64,000 bases of DNA from Amycolatopsis nalaikhensis (GCF_030264295.1 NZ_CP127173.1:10113501-10177500), one strand, 5' to 3'; positions 42,311-51,774 are shown, counted from the first letter of the stretch. Notes: a model not told the origin generated them from the sequence alone. Numbers and translations are program-made.

Positions 42311-43021
42311 GTGACGTCCGCTATCAGAGTTCCCGCCGCGGTGCTGCTGCCCGGCACCGGCTCGGACGAGGTGTTCGTCCGGGCCGTCTTCGAGGGCCCG
42401 CTGCGCGCCTTCGGTGTCCCGCTCATCGCGCCACCACCACCGCCCGGGGCGGCGCTGGCCGAGGGCTACCTGGCCACCCTCGACGCGCTCGCGGACGAAC
42501 ACGGCGAACTGCTCGTCGGCGGCATTTCGTTCGGCGCCCACCTCGCGGCGGAGTGGGCGGTCGCCAACCCGGGCCGTTGCGGGGGCCTGCTGGCCGCGCT
42601 CCCGGCCTGGAACGGCGCCCCGGGCTCGGCACCCGCGTCGCTCGCCGCGACGCTGTCGGCGGATCTGGTGGCCGAATCCGGGGTCGGCGCCGCGCTGGCC
42701 CAGACGGCGGGCAGCCCGGACTGGCTGCGCACGGAACTCGACCGGGCGTGGCGCCGCCACGGCGACGGCCTGGCCGACAGCCTGCGCGTCGCCGCGGGCC
42801 GCCCGTCACCCACGCTGGCGGACCTCGCGGCGCTGGACGTCCCGGCCGGGATCGGCACGTGCACCGACGACCCGATACACCCGACGAAAGTCGCATCGGA
42901 GTGGGCGGGCGCACTCCCCCGCGCGGCCCTCGGCGAGACGACCCTCACGGCGTTGGGCGCCGACCGCGAGTCCCTGGGCCGGGCGACCGTCCTCGCGTTC
43001 CTGAAGGCCCGGATGCGCTGA
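42311..43021 (+). CDS. Alpha/beta hydrolase family protein
   Basis: A 236-residue protein equivalent to Rv2695. The nucleophile motif is GISFGAHLAAEWA (Ser about residue 82), preceded by the GTGSDEVF loop, and TCTDDPIHPTKVAS near residue 195 supplies a candidate Asp/His pair. It is short for a lipase and lacks a cap domain. The start is GTG 42311 (MTSAIRVPAAVLLPG). It is divergent from the OB-fold gene and converges on the DUF3710 gene with a strong hairpin between. Substrate unknown. Confidence 0.82.
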   Translation: MTSAIRVPAAVLLPGTGSDEVFVRAVFEGPLRAFGVPLIAPPPPPGAALAEGYLATLDALADEHGELLVGGISFGAHLAAEWAVANPGRCGGLLAALPAWNGAPGSAPASLAATLSADLVAESGVGAALAQTAGSPDWLRTELDRAWRRHGDGLADSLRVAAGRPSPTLADLAALDVPAGIGTCTDDPIHPTKVASEWAGALPRAALGETTLTALGADRESLGRATVLAFLKARMR

Positions 43022-43064
43022 AGGCCACCATCAGGGCGTCCCGCGCCCTGATGGTGGCCTTCAG
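43018..43064. terminator. Perfect 21-bp-arm hairpin between convergent genes
   Basis: Arms 43018-43038 and 43044-43064 are exact complements around a five-base loop (TCCCG). The hydrolase stop codon is inside the left arm and the DUF3710 gene ends at 43072. It most likely ends both transcripts. Confidence 0.8.
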
Positions 43065-43071
43065 CGGCTTC

Positions 43072-43737
43072 TCAGCCTTGCTGCTGCTGGGCCGCGATGT
43101 GCTCGGCGACGGCTTCGGGCAGCGTGATGGTCAGCGGGGTGCGGACCGGCATGGGCGCGTCGCCGCGGTCGACGATCGTGCGCCGCACGATCTCGCGCAG
43201 CACCTCGACAGCGGGCGCGGCCTCCGACTGCGGGCCGGCGATGACACCGCGCAGCATCCACCGCGGCCGGTCGACGCCGACGAACCGCAGCGCGACGTCG
43301 CCGACGATGGCCGAGATCTCCAGGCCCCACACGCCGCGGCCGATGTTGACCTTGGCGCCGTCAGCGCGCAGCTGCTCGGCCAGCTCGGTGCTGACCTCCC
43401 GCCACAGCCCGCCTGAGCGCGGCGCGGCGTAGGCGCTAACGGTGATCTGGCCCTGCTCGGTGACGACGTGCACGGCGCGCACGCCCTGCGTCTCCGGGTC
43501 CATTTCGACCTGGACCTGGGAACCGTCGGGCACCGGCACCTTCACCGAGCCGAGGTCGATCCGCGGGACGCCGTCGTCCTCGAAGTCCGCGACGTCGAAC
43601 GGGCCGTCGGAAACATCCGAAAGTTCCGACTCCTCGTCGTCGTACGCCTCGTCCTCGATCGTGTCGTCGGCCTCGGGCGCGGCGTGCCGTCCGGCGGACC
43701 CGCCCTCGGTCCGCCGCTTGCGTCCGAAAATCCCCAC
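43072..43737 (-). CDS. DUF3710 domain protein
   Basis: A 221-residue soluble protein equivalent to Rv2696c. A basic start (MGIFGRKRR) leads into an acidic low-complexity stretch to about residue 55 (DEAYDDEESELSDVSDGPFD). A beta-rich DUF3710 domain follows (LGSVKVPVPDGSQVQVEMDP, VHVVTEQGQITVSAYAAPRSGGLW). Its GTG overlaps the last base of the dut stop (TAGTG), so it is coupled to dut. No function is known; dut pairing is a shared feature of actinobacteria. Confidence 0.85.
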   Translation of the reverse strand: MGIFGRKRRTEGGSAGRHAAPEADDTIEDEAYDDEESELSDVSDGPFDVADFEDDGVPRIDLGSVKVPVPDGSQVQVEMDPETQGVRAVHVVTEQGQITVSAYAAPRSGGLWREVSTELAEQLRADGAKVNIGRGVWGLEISAIVGDVALRFVGVDRPRWMLRGVIAGPQSEAAPAVEVLREIVRRTIVDRGDAPMPVRTPLTITLPEAVAEHIAAQQQQG

Positions 43738-44240
43738 TACTTCTCCGTTCCTTCCCCCGTGCCGGCGCTCGCGGCGAGCGCCGGTGCTCCCAGTGTGGCG
43801 TGTCCACCCGTGGAGCCGTAGCCTCCGTCGCCCCGTTCGGTGGCGTCGAGCTCGGCGACCTCGACGAACTCCGCGTGCTCGACCCGCTGCACGACCAGCT
43901 GGGCGATGCGGTCGCCGCGCGCGAGCTCCACCGGCGTCACCGGGTCGTGGTTGATCAGGCAGACCTTGATCTCCCCGCGGTAGCCCGCGTCGATCGTGCC
44001 GGGGGTGTTCACCACCGAGAGCCCGACCCGGGCGGCCAGGCCCGACCGCGGGTGGACGAACCCCGCGTACCCGGGCGGGAGGGCGATGGCGACGCCGGTG
44101 CCGACGACGCCGCGTTCCCCGGGTTTCAGCACGATATCCGAGGTCGTGACGAGATCGGCGCCCGCGTCGCCCGGTCGGGCGTAGGCGGGCAGCGGGACAT
44201 CCGGGTCGAGCCGGGAGAGGAGTACCTGAACGCTGGACAC
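43737..44240 (-). CDS. dut: Deoxyuridine 5'-triphosphate nucleotidohydrolase
   Basis: A 167-residue trimeric dUTPase that converts dUTP to dUMP and pyrophosphate, keeping uracil out of DNA. All five motifs are present in order: YARPGDAGADL, HPRSGLAAR, GTIDAGYRGEI with the catalytic Asp, RGDRIAQLVV, and the C-terminal RGDGGYGSTG. The last 15 residues (APALAASAGTGEGTEK) extend beyond the motif V arm and are probably disordered. It corresponds to Rv2697c. Confidence 0.96.
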   Translation of the reverse strand: MSSVQVLLSRLDPDVPLPAYARPGDAGADLVTTSDIVLKPGERGVVGTGVAIALPPGYAGFVHPRSGLAARVGLSVVNTPGTIDAGYRGEIKVCLINHDPVTPVELARGDRIAQLVVQRVEHAEFVEVAELDATERGDGGYGSTGGHATLGAPALAASAGTGEGTEK

Positions 44241-44264
44241 GGGCGGCGAGATTACTCTGTTCCC

Positions 44265-44747
44265 GTGCGTGAATCAGCGAAGACGGCCGCGAGTGCCGCG
44301 GTCCGGCACTCCGAGCGGCTCTACGTCCCGTGGTGGGGCTGGCCGCTGCCGGTGCTCGGCGCCATCCTGCTGGCCGCCGAGATCGACCTCGGCTACCCGG
44401 GCGTCCGGGCGTGGCTGCCGTACGTGATCGCGCTGCCGGTGGTCGTGGCGCTGCTGCTGTCGCTGGGCCGCTCGAAGGTCCGGATCACCGGCGGCGACGA
44501 GCCGGAGCTGTGGGTCGGCGACGCGCACCTGCCGCTGCGCTACGCCGGCGAGGTGGAGATCTTCGACAAGGACGCCAAGCGCAAGGCCCTCGGCCGCGAC
44601 GGCGACCCGGCCGCCTACGTGCTGCACCGGGGCTGGGTCGGCCCGGTCGTGAAGGTCCGGCTGACCGACGCGAACGACCCGACGCCGTACTGGCTGTTCA
44701 GCACCCGGCACCCCGAGCGCGTCGCCGAGCTGCTCAAGGGCGCCTGA
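44265..44747 (+). CDS. DUF3093 membrane protein
   Basis: A 160-residue protein equivalent to Rv2698. Two membrane helices (WWGWPLPVLGAILLAAEI and WLPYVIALPVVVALLLSLG) are followed by a cytoplasmic or membrane-proximal beta domain (VRITGGDEPELWVGDAHLPL to PTPYWLFSTRHPERVAEL). The start is GTG 44265, 24 bases from the divergent dut start, with almost no 5' leader space, so a leaderless or very short-leader message is likely. Function unknown. Confidence 0.85.
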   Translation: MRESAKTAASAAVRHSERLYVPWWGWPLPVLGAILLAAEIDLGYPGVRAWLPYVIALPVVVALLLSLGRSKVRITGGDEPELWVGDAHLPLRYAGEVEIFDKDAKRKALGRDGDPAAYVLHRGWVGPVVKVRLTDANDPTPYWLFSTRHPERVAELLKGA

Positions 44748-44764
44748 CCCCCTCGAGACATGGG

Positions 44765-44794
44765 AAGGGGGCCGGCCTGCCGGCCGGCCCCCTT
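44765..44794. terminator. Terminator hairpin between DUF3093 and DUF4193 genes
   Basis: Perfect 13-base arms (AAGGGGGCCGGCC at 44765-44777 and its complement at 44782-44794) with a TGCC loop, 17 bases after the DUF3093 stop and 86 bases before the convergent DUF4193 stop. Confidence 0.75.
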
Positions 44795-44880
44795 GTCCCC
44801 AGCGCGCTTCGAGCCTCCCCCTCGGTCCTCGAGGCTCTCCGTCGCGTCTGTTCGTCCCCTGTCGAGAACCCCTGCGCCGG

Positions 44881-45190
44881 TCAGGCGCAATCGCGGCAGA
44901 TCAGGCGTCCGCCGTTGTCCTCGGCCAGCCTGCTGCGGTGGTGCACCAGGAAGCACACCGAGCAGGTGAACTCGTCCGCCTGCTTCGGCACCACCTTCAC
45001 GGTCATGTCCTCACCGGAAAGCCCGGAGAGGTCGGCACCCGGCAGCTCGAAGTTCTCGGCGGTCGCGTCCTCGTCGACGTCGACGACGCCGGACTGGTTC
45101 TCGTTGCGCCGGGCCTTGCAGCTCCTCCAACGAGTCTTCGGCCAGCTCGTCGGCTTCGCTGCGGCGCGGAGCGTCGTAGTCGGTAGCCAT
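44881..45190 (-). CDS. DUF4193 zinc-ribbon-like protein with apparent frameshift
   Basis: A protein of about 102 residues equivalent to Rv2699c. It opens MATDYDAPRRSEADELAEDS. On the coding strand, GAGCTGCAAGGCC at about 45118 contains one extra C: removing it gives ELKARRNENQSGVVDVDEDA and keeps the frame to the end, where the zinc ligands FTCSVCFLVHH and RLICRDC stand. As written the frame breaks after 25 residues. The length 3n+1 agrees with a single inserted base. This small protein is strongly conserved in actinobacteria, so an error in the sequence is more likely than loss. Confidence 0.85.
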
Positions 45191-45737
45191 GTTGTCCCTC
45201 ACCCCTGCGATCAGCTTGTGTAGTCGTTTCCCGGACCCCCGGGTGCGCCCGTGAGTCCGCCGTGCCGCTGGTCAACGTTCCAGGGCCGCTGTTTGTGCCC
45301 GACGGCCGAAGTGACCGAGGTCTCTTCTTTTTGCGCCTCTTCCTGCGGCCGGAGCCCGGGAAGGGTAGCTCACCGCGATCCGGGTTCTGCAACGAGTCAG
45401 ACATTGCCGGGGAATCGTCACCCGACAGGGGGAACCCGCAGGTAAGACGCGGTGTCGTCCATTCGGGTTGCCCCCGGGTGGAGAACTTCACGCGGGGCCC
45501 GTGTCCGCTTGCCCTGCGCGACTCCGGCGTGGTGCGATCGGCGGACGGGGATCGGGGTTTGGGGTACGTGAACTGGATCTCGCGGGGGTCCGGGTGGCGG
45601 AGCCCCCGGCTCGGGGCGAAGCCCCGGGTCTCAGCGGGGTGACCCGGGACGGTGCGCGCCGCTCGCAGCGCTTAGGCTGAGCGGCCACGACGGTGGGCAC
45701 GCACCGGTCGTTTCGGTGTTCGGGAAGGGACGGGCAG
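45191..45737. other. Intergenic region between DUF4193 and cei with GC-rich hairpins
   Basis: These 547 bases hold no convincing gene: open frames here lack ribosome sites and homology-like texture. From about 45580 to 45655 several GC-rich stems follow one another, for example CGGGGC-GAA-GCCCCG near 45615 and CCCGGGT with ACCCGGG around it, directly before the cei promoter/leader. They may form a structured leader or a repeat element. Confidence 0.5.
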
Positions 45738-46421
45738 GTGGCGTCGGGGAACGGCATCGGGGACCGGGGGGCGCGGCCGTATCGCAAGCACAAGCCGCTG
45801 CCGGCGCTGATCGTGATCGGCGTGCTCGCGCTCGGCGCGATCATCGTCTGGGTGAACGCCGCGGTCGGCAAGGGCGACGTCGACGAGGCCGTGAAGTGCG
45901 ACCCGCCGGCCAGCCCGCCGCCGGGAGTCACGTTCAGCACGCTGCCGCACAACGCCCTCGACGACCGCGCGCCGGTGCCACCGGACAAGGTCGCGGTGAA
46001 AGTCCTCAACGCCTCCAGCACCCGCGGCCAGGGCGGCATCGCGACGACGTCGCTGAAGGAGCTGGGCTTCACGGGCGCGGCCGAACCGGCGAACGACCCG
46101 GCGTACGAGGGCCGCGTGGCCAAGTGCCGCGGCCAGATCCGCTTCGGCGAGAACGGCGTGACGGCGGCGCGGACGATCAGCCTGGTGGTGCCGTGCGCCG
46201 AGCTGGTGCAGGACAACCGCAAGGACGCGAGCGTGGACCTGGTGACGGGCACGCTCTTCGGCGACATCCGCCCGCGCCCGGAGGCCCGCCAGATCCTGAC
46301 GCAGCTCGCGGACTGGTCGAAGGCCCACCAGGGCGGCGGCTCGAACGAGCAGTCGGCGGGCGCGAAGGCCCCGGTGATCGACCAGACGCTGCTGGCCTCG
46401 GCCCGCGACGTGGAGTGCTGA
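45738..46421 (+). CDS. cei: Envelope integrity protein Cei (LytR C-terminal domain)
   Basis: A 227-residue membrane-anchored protein equivalent to Rv2700. A basic cytoplasmic tail (ARPYRKHKPL) precedes one membrane helix (about 20-42, ALIVIGVLALGAIIVWV). The extracellular part carries the LytR_C fold (VAVKVLNASSTRGQGG, LGFTGAAEPAND) with cysteines at CDP, AKCRG, VPCAE and the final Cys. Mycobacterial Cei supports cell-envelope integrity. The start is GTG 45738 after GGGAAGGGACGGG. Confidence 0.9.
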   Translation: MASGNGIGDRGARPYRKHKPLPALIVIGVLALGAIIVWVNAAVGKGDVDEAVKCDPPASPPPGVTFSTLPHNALDDRAPVPPDKVAVKVLNASSTRGQGGIATTSLKELGFTGAAEPANDPAYEGRVAKCRGQIRFGENGVTAARTISLVVPCAELVQDNRKDASVDLVTGTLFGDIRPRPEARQILTQLADWSKAHQGGGSNEQSAGAKAPVIDQTLLASARDVEC

Positions 46422-46426
46422 CAGCC

Positions 46427-46487
46427 GCACAACCCGCGCGCGTGAGGGGGACCCCCGGTTTTTAACCTACCGGAGGGGGCTGACAGT
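46427..46487 (-). repeat. Second copy of the RecA-NDp-like dispersed element
   Basis: On the minus strand TGTCAGCC (46485-46478), eight bases, then TAGGTT (46469-46464) parallels the promoter-like core at 39563-39584. The downstream segment AAAACCGGGGG and the 17-base ACGCGCGCGGGTTGTGC match the first copy. It points into the cei 3' end and would yield a transcript antisense to cei. The -35 half is less perfect (CC instead of TG). Confidence 0.6.
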
Positions 46488-46508
46488 TCCGGGCGCGCGA
46501 GGGTGCCC

Positions 46509-46566
46509 GCAGGTCGCGAGTGAGTCATTCGCGACCTGCGACGCCCCGAATGAGTCATTCGCGACC
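46509..46566. repeat. REP-like hairpin pair
   Basis: The first hairpin has 15-base arms with one mismatch (46509-46523 and 46525-46539) around one base. The second (46545-46566) has the truncated-left form CCCCGAATGA-G-TCATTCGCG. Same two-hairpin layout as 503-559. Confidence 0.75.
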
Positions 46567-46602
46567 GGCCGGACGGGGCAACGACACACCGCGCCCGCCC
46601 CG

Positions 46603-46744
46603 AGCGCCCCAAGGCGGCCTTGGTTGCGTTGGATGGGCACTGCGGCGCGAAGCGCCTCCGCTGAGGGTGGCGGCGGCGGCATGGGTGGAGCACCCAATGT
46701 GGCCTTCGGTGCGTCTGACGCACCGAAGGCCACATTGGAGCGCT
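46603..46744. repeat. GCGCCCCAA-family copy split by a GC-rich insert
   Basis: The left outer arm AGCGCCCCAAGGCGGCCTT (46603-46621) and the right outer end GGAGCGCT (46737-46744) belong together. A perfect 21-base-arm hairpin occupies 46694-46738. Between them, about 46641-46690, is a foreign-looking GC segment (GCGCGAAGCGCCTCCGCTGAGGG) that resembles 38028-38060 upstream of the permease. Confidence 0.6.
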
Positions 46745-46757
46745 GTGGACCGGCAGC

Positions 46758-47576
46758 TCAGACCTCCGCGGCCCCACAATCGACCAAGGCCTTCCGCAAC
46801 GGCTCCACGATCGACGGCGCCGCCGCGTAGGTCGCGTCAGCCCCCAGGTCCGCCGCCGCGCCCGGGAGGAGCACCTGAGCGCCCGCCTCCGCCGCGATCA
46901 GCGCTCCCGCCGCCCAGTCCCAGCGGTTGAGGCCGTGCTCCACGTACGCGTCCAGCCAGCCCGCCGCCACCGCGCACAGGTCCAGCGACGCCGCCCCGTT
47001 GCGGCGGATGTCGCGGACCTGTCCGAGCAGCGAGGCCGCGAAGCGCGACTGGCGCGTCCGTCGCTCCCGCGCGTATGCGAAACCGGTTCCGACCAACGTC
47101 AACTCGAGCCGCGGAGGCGCCGACACCGCCAGCTGACGGCCGTCCAGGAACGCGCCCTGGCCGCGCGCCGCCGACCAGACCCGGCCGCTCGCCGGCTCCA
47201 CCACCGCTCCCGCCACCGACTCGCCGCCGACCTGTGCCGCCACCGACACCGCGAACCACGGGAGGCCGTAGAGGAAGTTGACCGTCCCGTCGATCGGGTC
47301 GACCACCCACGTCACCCCGTCGCCCGCGGCGCCGCCGCCCTCCTCGCCCAGCACCGGCTCGCCCGGCCGCAGCGAAGCCAGCCGGTCCCGCACGAGCCGC
47401 TCCGACTCGTGGTCGACCGCGGTCACCACGTCGGTGGCCCCGGACTTGGTGCCCACGTCCACCGAACGGCCTCTCGCCATGCCCTCCCAGGCCTCGCGGA
47501 CCAGCTCGGCGGCGTCCGTCGCGACCTGCACCGCGACGCTTTTCAGCAACGACTCGTCAACTCCCACGTCCGACAT
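46758..47576 (-). CDS. suhB: Inositol monophosphatase family protein
   Basis: A 272-residue Mg2+/Li+-sensitive phosphatase equivalent to Rv2701c (suhB). The metal-binding motifs are LGEEGG (about residue 75), WVVDPIDGTVNFLYG (about 90-105) and the C-terminal NRWDWAAGALIAAEAG. Substrates in this family include inositol-1-phosphate and related sugar phosphates. The ATG at 47576 is chosen; GTG 47567 nearby is possible. It is divergent from ppgK. Confidence 0.9.
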   Translation of the reverse strand: MSDVGVDESLLKSVAVQVATDAAELVREAWEGMARGRSVDVGTKSGATDVVTAVDHESERLVRDRLASLRPGEPVLGEEGGGAAGDGVTWVVDPIDGTVNFLYGLPWFAVSVAAQVGGESVAGAVVEPASGRVWSAARGQGAFLDGRQLAVSAPPRLELTLVGTGFAYARERRTRQSRFAASLLGQVRDIRRNGAASLDLCAVAAGWLDAYVEHGLNRWDWAAGALIAAEAGAQVLLPGAAADLGADATYAAAPSIVEPLRKALVDCGAAEV

Positions 47577-47640
47577 GTCACCACATCCGGTTAAAGTCTC
47601 CGAGGCAGGCTTCTGAATCGTGCGAGAAGGGACCACGTCC

Positions 47641-48408
47641 GTGGTGGAGGCGACCCGCCGAGGTTTCGGCATCGACATCGGCGGCAGCGGGATCAAGGGC
47701 GCCTTGGTCGACCTGGACAAGGGGCAGCTCATCGGCGACCGGATCCGGATCGACACGCCGAAGAAGTCCACGCCCTCGGCGGTGGCCGACGTCGTGCACG
47801 AGATCGTGACGCAGGCGGGCTGGGACGGCCCGGTCGGCGTGACCCTCCCCGCGGTCGTGAAGAAGGGCGTCGCGCACACCGCGGCCAACATCGACAAGCA
47901 GTGGATCGGCACCGACGCCGACGCCCTGTTCGCCAAGCGGCTCGGCCGCGGCGTCGACCAGATCGCGATGCTCAACGACGCCGACGCGGCGGGCATGGCC
48001 GAAATCCGTTTCGGTGACCCGGTCGCGCGCAAGGGCGTCACCGCGTTGCTCACTTTCGGAACCGGTATCGGCAGCGCCGTGTTCCAGGACGGCAAGCTCG
48101 TCCCGAACACCGAGTTCGGCCACCTGGAGATCGACGGGCACGACGCCGAGAAGCGCGCCGCCGCGTCGGTGAAGGACAACGAGGGGCTCTCCTACCCCGA
48201 ATGGGCCAAGCGCGTGCACCGTTATCTGACCGTGCTCGAAAACCTGATCTGGCCCGACCTGTTCATCGTCGGCGGCGGGGTCAGCAAGAAGGCCGAGAAA
48301 TGGGTGCCGCTGCTGGACATCCGCACTCCGGTGCTGGTGGCGACGCTGCAGAACAACGCCGGGATCGTGGGCGCGGCGGCGGCCGCCGCGGAGGGTATCC
48401 AGCACTAG
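47641..48408 (+). CDS. ppgK: Polyphosphate glucokinase
   Basis: A 255-residue ROK-family kinase that phosphorylates glucose with polyphosphate (or ATP). The phosphate-1 loop is GIDIGGSGIKGALVD, with LNDADAAGMAEIRFGD carrying the catalytic Asp and LLTFGTGIGSAVFQDG and TEFGHLEIDG following. The GHLEI region is typical of the actinobacterial polyphosphate type. I take GTG 47641 as start because AGAAGGGA sits 9-10 bases upstream; GTG 47620 would add seven residues. It corresponds to Rv2702 and precedes sigA, the conserved order. Confidence 0.93.
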   Translation: MVEATRRGFGIDIGGSGIKGALVDLDKGQLIGDRIRIDTPKKSTPSAVADVVHEIVTQAGWDGPVGVTLPAVVKKGVAHTAANIDKQWIGTDADALFAKRLGRGVDQIAMLNDADAAGMAEIRFGDPVARKGVTALLTFGTGIGSAVFQDGKLVPNTEFGHLEIDGHDAEKRAAASVKDNEGLSYPEWAKRVHRYLTVLENLIWPDLFIVGGGVSKKAEKWVPLLDIRTPVLVATLQNNAGIVGAAAAAAEGIQH

Positions 48409-48594
48409 ATCCGGGCCCGGAACCGGGCCGGAGGGTGATCGCTTCGCGACGCATGCGCGTACCGTCGTTACAATGGAACACGGCCCACGGCTGCGGAGGC
48501 CAAAACCGCAGGCCGAGGCGTGATCCCCGAATGTGAGGCAGCAGTGGCACCCGTGCCGTTGCTCGTCATGATCGACCGCTGCGAAAGGGCGTAA

Positions 48595-49995
<1,401 letters not shown>

Positions 49996-50010
49996 GTTTC
50001 CTTTACGGGA

Positions 50011-50057
50011 CAACGGAAAACCCCGCCACCTGCTCGAGGTGGCGGGGTTTTCCGTTG
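50011..50057. terminator. Strong bidirectional terminator after sigA
   Basis: Perfect 21-base arms (50011-50031 and 50037-50057) with a five-base loop GCTCG. The arm ends include AAAA/TTTT tracts so that each strand's stem is followed or closed by U-rich sequence. It sits 15 bases after the sigA stop and 1 base before the convergent gene's stop. Confidence 0.9.
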
Positions 50058-50058
50058 C

Positions 50059-51252
50059 TCAGGGGCGGCCGGTCAGCGTCGTCCAGGGGACGTGCACCGT
50101 GACCCGCTCCCGCAGCTGTTCGTTGAGCAGCCACAGCTCGCCCGTCGCGGGCCAGTACGACAGGTTCTGGCTGTTCACCGGCGCCTGCCCGGACAGCCTC
50201 GACGTCGACACTCCCCCGACGCCGCCGTGGAGGCACGACGGGTGGTCGCCCGCCACGCCCGCGTACTCCGGGCACACCCCCGTCAGCACGAAGTAGCCGT
50301 TGCGCGACACCGCGCCCTGCATCCCCCACACCGGCGACGAGAAGCCCTCGACGGCGTGCACCAGCCCGTCGGCCGACGTCTTCAGGCGGCCCGTGGCCGG
50401 ATCGAACGGCCAGCGCAGGATCCGGCCACCCGCCGCGGCCGGGACGTGCTCGGCCGTGACGAACGTGGAATCGCTGTGGTCGAAGGAAAGCGTCGACAGG
50501 CAGGGGCGCGCGCCCGTCGCCGTCGTGCACGCGCCGCCGCCCGGGTACCAGTACGCGCCGATCTGCGGCATCGCGTAGTCGTAGTACGCCGCGTGGTACT
50601 TGCCGTCGCTGCCGAGGCCGACCGTCGACGCGCTGTCGTCGACCTTCCAGAAGTGCGTCGTGTCGAACACGCGGATCAGGCCGCCGGTGGTCGCGACGTA
50701 CAGGAGCTTCCCGGACCACGTCATGCCGTGGCCGTGTCCCGCGACCACCGCGAAGTTGGTGTCGGACGTGGGTTCCACGAGCAGGACGTGCCGGTAGCCG
50801 AGACCGGTAGCGTCCACAAAGGACAGCCGGACCATGGTGTCGCCCGGGGTGTGCCACGAGGTCGCGACGACGCGCTTGCCGCCCACGGTCCCGGTCGCCG
50901 GGTCGGCGTCGCCGGAACCGGTGAGGCCCTGCGGGATCCAGTCGTTGGTCTGGTCGTCGTTGGCGTCTTCCCAGCAGAACCCGGCGGGCTTCAGCGCGGC
51001 GGCGAGGTACGTGCCGTGGCAGAGCGGCCGGGCCGTGCGGTTGGTGTCGCCGAGCAGTGAGGAAAGCCCGCGCGGAGGCAGCTTGGCGTCCAGCGCGGCG
51101 ACGCGCGCGCCGTAGGTGGCGAAGGTGTCGCCCGAGGTGAGCCGGTAGCCGTCGACGGTCGCCGCGGCCAGCCGCGGGAAGCTCGCGGCGGCTTCGGCCG
51201 GGGCCGCCAGGCCGAGCAGGAGCAGCACTACGAAGCCGATCAGGAGTCGCAT
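50059..51252 (-). CDS. Secreted protein with propeller-like repeats, function unknown
   Basis: A 397-residue protein with a clear signal peptide (MRLLIGFVVLLLLGLAAPAEA, cleavage near AEA-AA). The mature part is rich in beta strands, His, Trp and Gly (GHGHGMTWSGKLLYVATTGGLIRVFD, GGRILRWPFDPATGRL, GMQGAVSRNGYFVLTG), which suggests an extracellular beta-propeller. About eight Cys are spaced through it, suggesting disulfides. I start at ATG 51252. It has no operon partner that explains its job. Confidence 0.8.
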   Translation of the reverse strand: MRLLIGFVVLLLLGLAAPAEAAASFPRLAAATVDGYRLTSGDTFATYGARVAALDAKLPPRGLSSLLGDTNRTARPLCHGTYLAAALKPAGFCWEDANDDQTNDWIPQGLTGSGDADPATGTVGGKRVVATSWHTPGDTMVRLSFVDATGLGYRHVLLVEPTSDTNFAVVAGHGHGMTWSGKLLYVATTGGLIRVFDTTHFWKVDDSASTVGLGSDGKYHAAYYDYAMPQIGAYWYPGGGACTTATGARPCLSTLSFDHSDSTFVTAEHVPAAAGGRILRWPFDPATGRLKTSADGLVHAVEGFSSPVWGMQGAVSRNGYFVLTGVCPEYAGVAGDHPSCLHGGVGGVSTSRLSGQAPVNSQNLSYWPATGELWLLNEQLRERVTVHVPWTTLTGRP

Positions 51253-51292
51253 GCCGGGAGGGTGCCCCAGGCGCGTACACGAGCCGTACAAG

Positions 51293-51682
51293 TCAGGGGA
51301 CGGCGAGGCCGCTCTCCCGCAGCGACTGCTCGACGCGCAGGCGTTCGATCTCGCGGTCCATGCCCTCGGGCAGCTCCGCGAGCCGGTGCGGGACGCCGAC
51401 CTGGCGGCACGCCTGGGTGAGCAGCTCGTCGTACGCCTGCCGCGTGCCGAAGCGCCGGGCCGCGGGGGTGCCGGAGGGGTAGTCGGCGAGCAGCCGGTGC
51501 ACGCGACGAAGGTCGGCGGCGACGCGCTCGATCGGCGGGCCGTCCGGCGCCGGGGCCGCTCGCTTCTCGCGGATCCAGCGGACCAGCTTCGGAACGCGCA
51601 GGGCGCACCAGAACAGCACCGTGGGGGCGAAGCAGACCACGGCGAAGAGGATCAGGTTCACGAGGACGCCGGAGCCGTCCAT
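51293..51682 (-). CDS. Small single-pass membrane protein
   Basis: A 129-residue protein: one N-terminal membrane helix (about 5-27, VLVNLILFAVVCFAPTVLFWCAL), then a soluble helical part with ADLRRVHRLLADYPSGTPAARRFGTRQAYDELL. It lies 40 bases upstream of the secreted-protein gene on the same strand, so the two may be co-transcribed. I recognise no family. Confidence 0.7.
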   Translation of the reverse strand: MDGSGVLVNLILFAVVCFAPTVLFWCALRVPKLVRWIREKRAAPAPDGPPIERVAADLRRVHRLLADYPSGTPAARRFGTRQAYDELLTQACRQVGVPHRLAELPEGMDREIERLRVEQSLRESGLAVP

Positions 51683-51735
51683 GCACCGATGGTAAGCCCG
51701 CGACACCCGCCCCGCGGAGACTTTTCCGCGCCGGG

Positions 51736-51763
51736 GGCGGCACTTTCACGTGAAAGTGCCGCC
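51736..51763. terminator. 28-bp perfect palindrome after glgB with TTTCACGTGAAA core
   Basis: Two exact 14-base halves meet at CAC|GTG. It begins 12 bases after the glgB stop (minus strand), where a terminator is expected. The central CTTTCACGTGAAAG differs from the parS consensus GTTTCACGTGAAAC only in the outermost pair. Confidence 0.65.
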
Positions 51764-51774
51764 TCAGCCGAAAC

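Larger units (their letters stand above)
46422..46757. repeat. Repeat-packed intergenic region between cei and suhB
   Basis: Three unrelated repeat families lie side by side in 336 bases between convergent genes: the RecA-NDp-like element (46427-46487, minus), a REP-like pair (46509-46566) and a split GCGCCCCAA-family copy (46603-46744). No gene is present. Confidence 0.7.

Noticed and set aside
45262..45642. A 126-codon frame in the gap before cei
   Set aside because: No ribosome site, no recognisable fold, and it crosses the GC-rich stem region.
51736..51763. A true parS centromere site
   Set aside because: The outer base pair differs from the consensus on both sides and position after a stop codon favours a terminator; kept only as a low-weight hypothesis in the findings.
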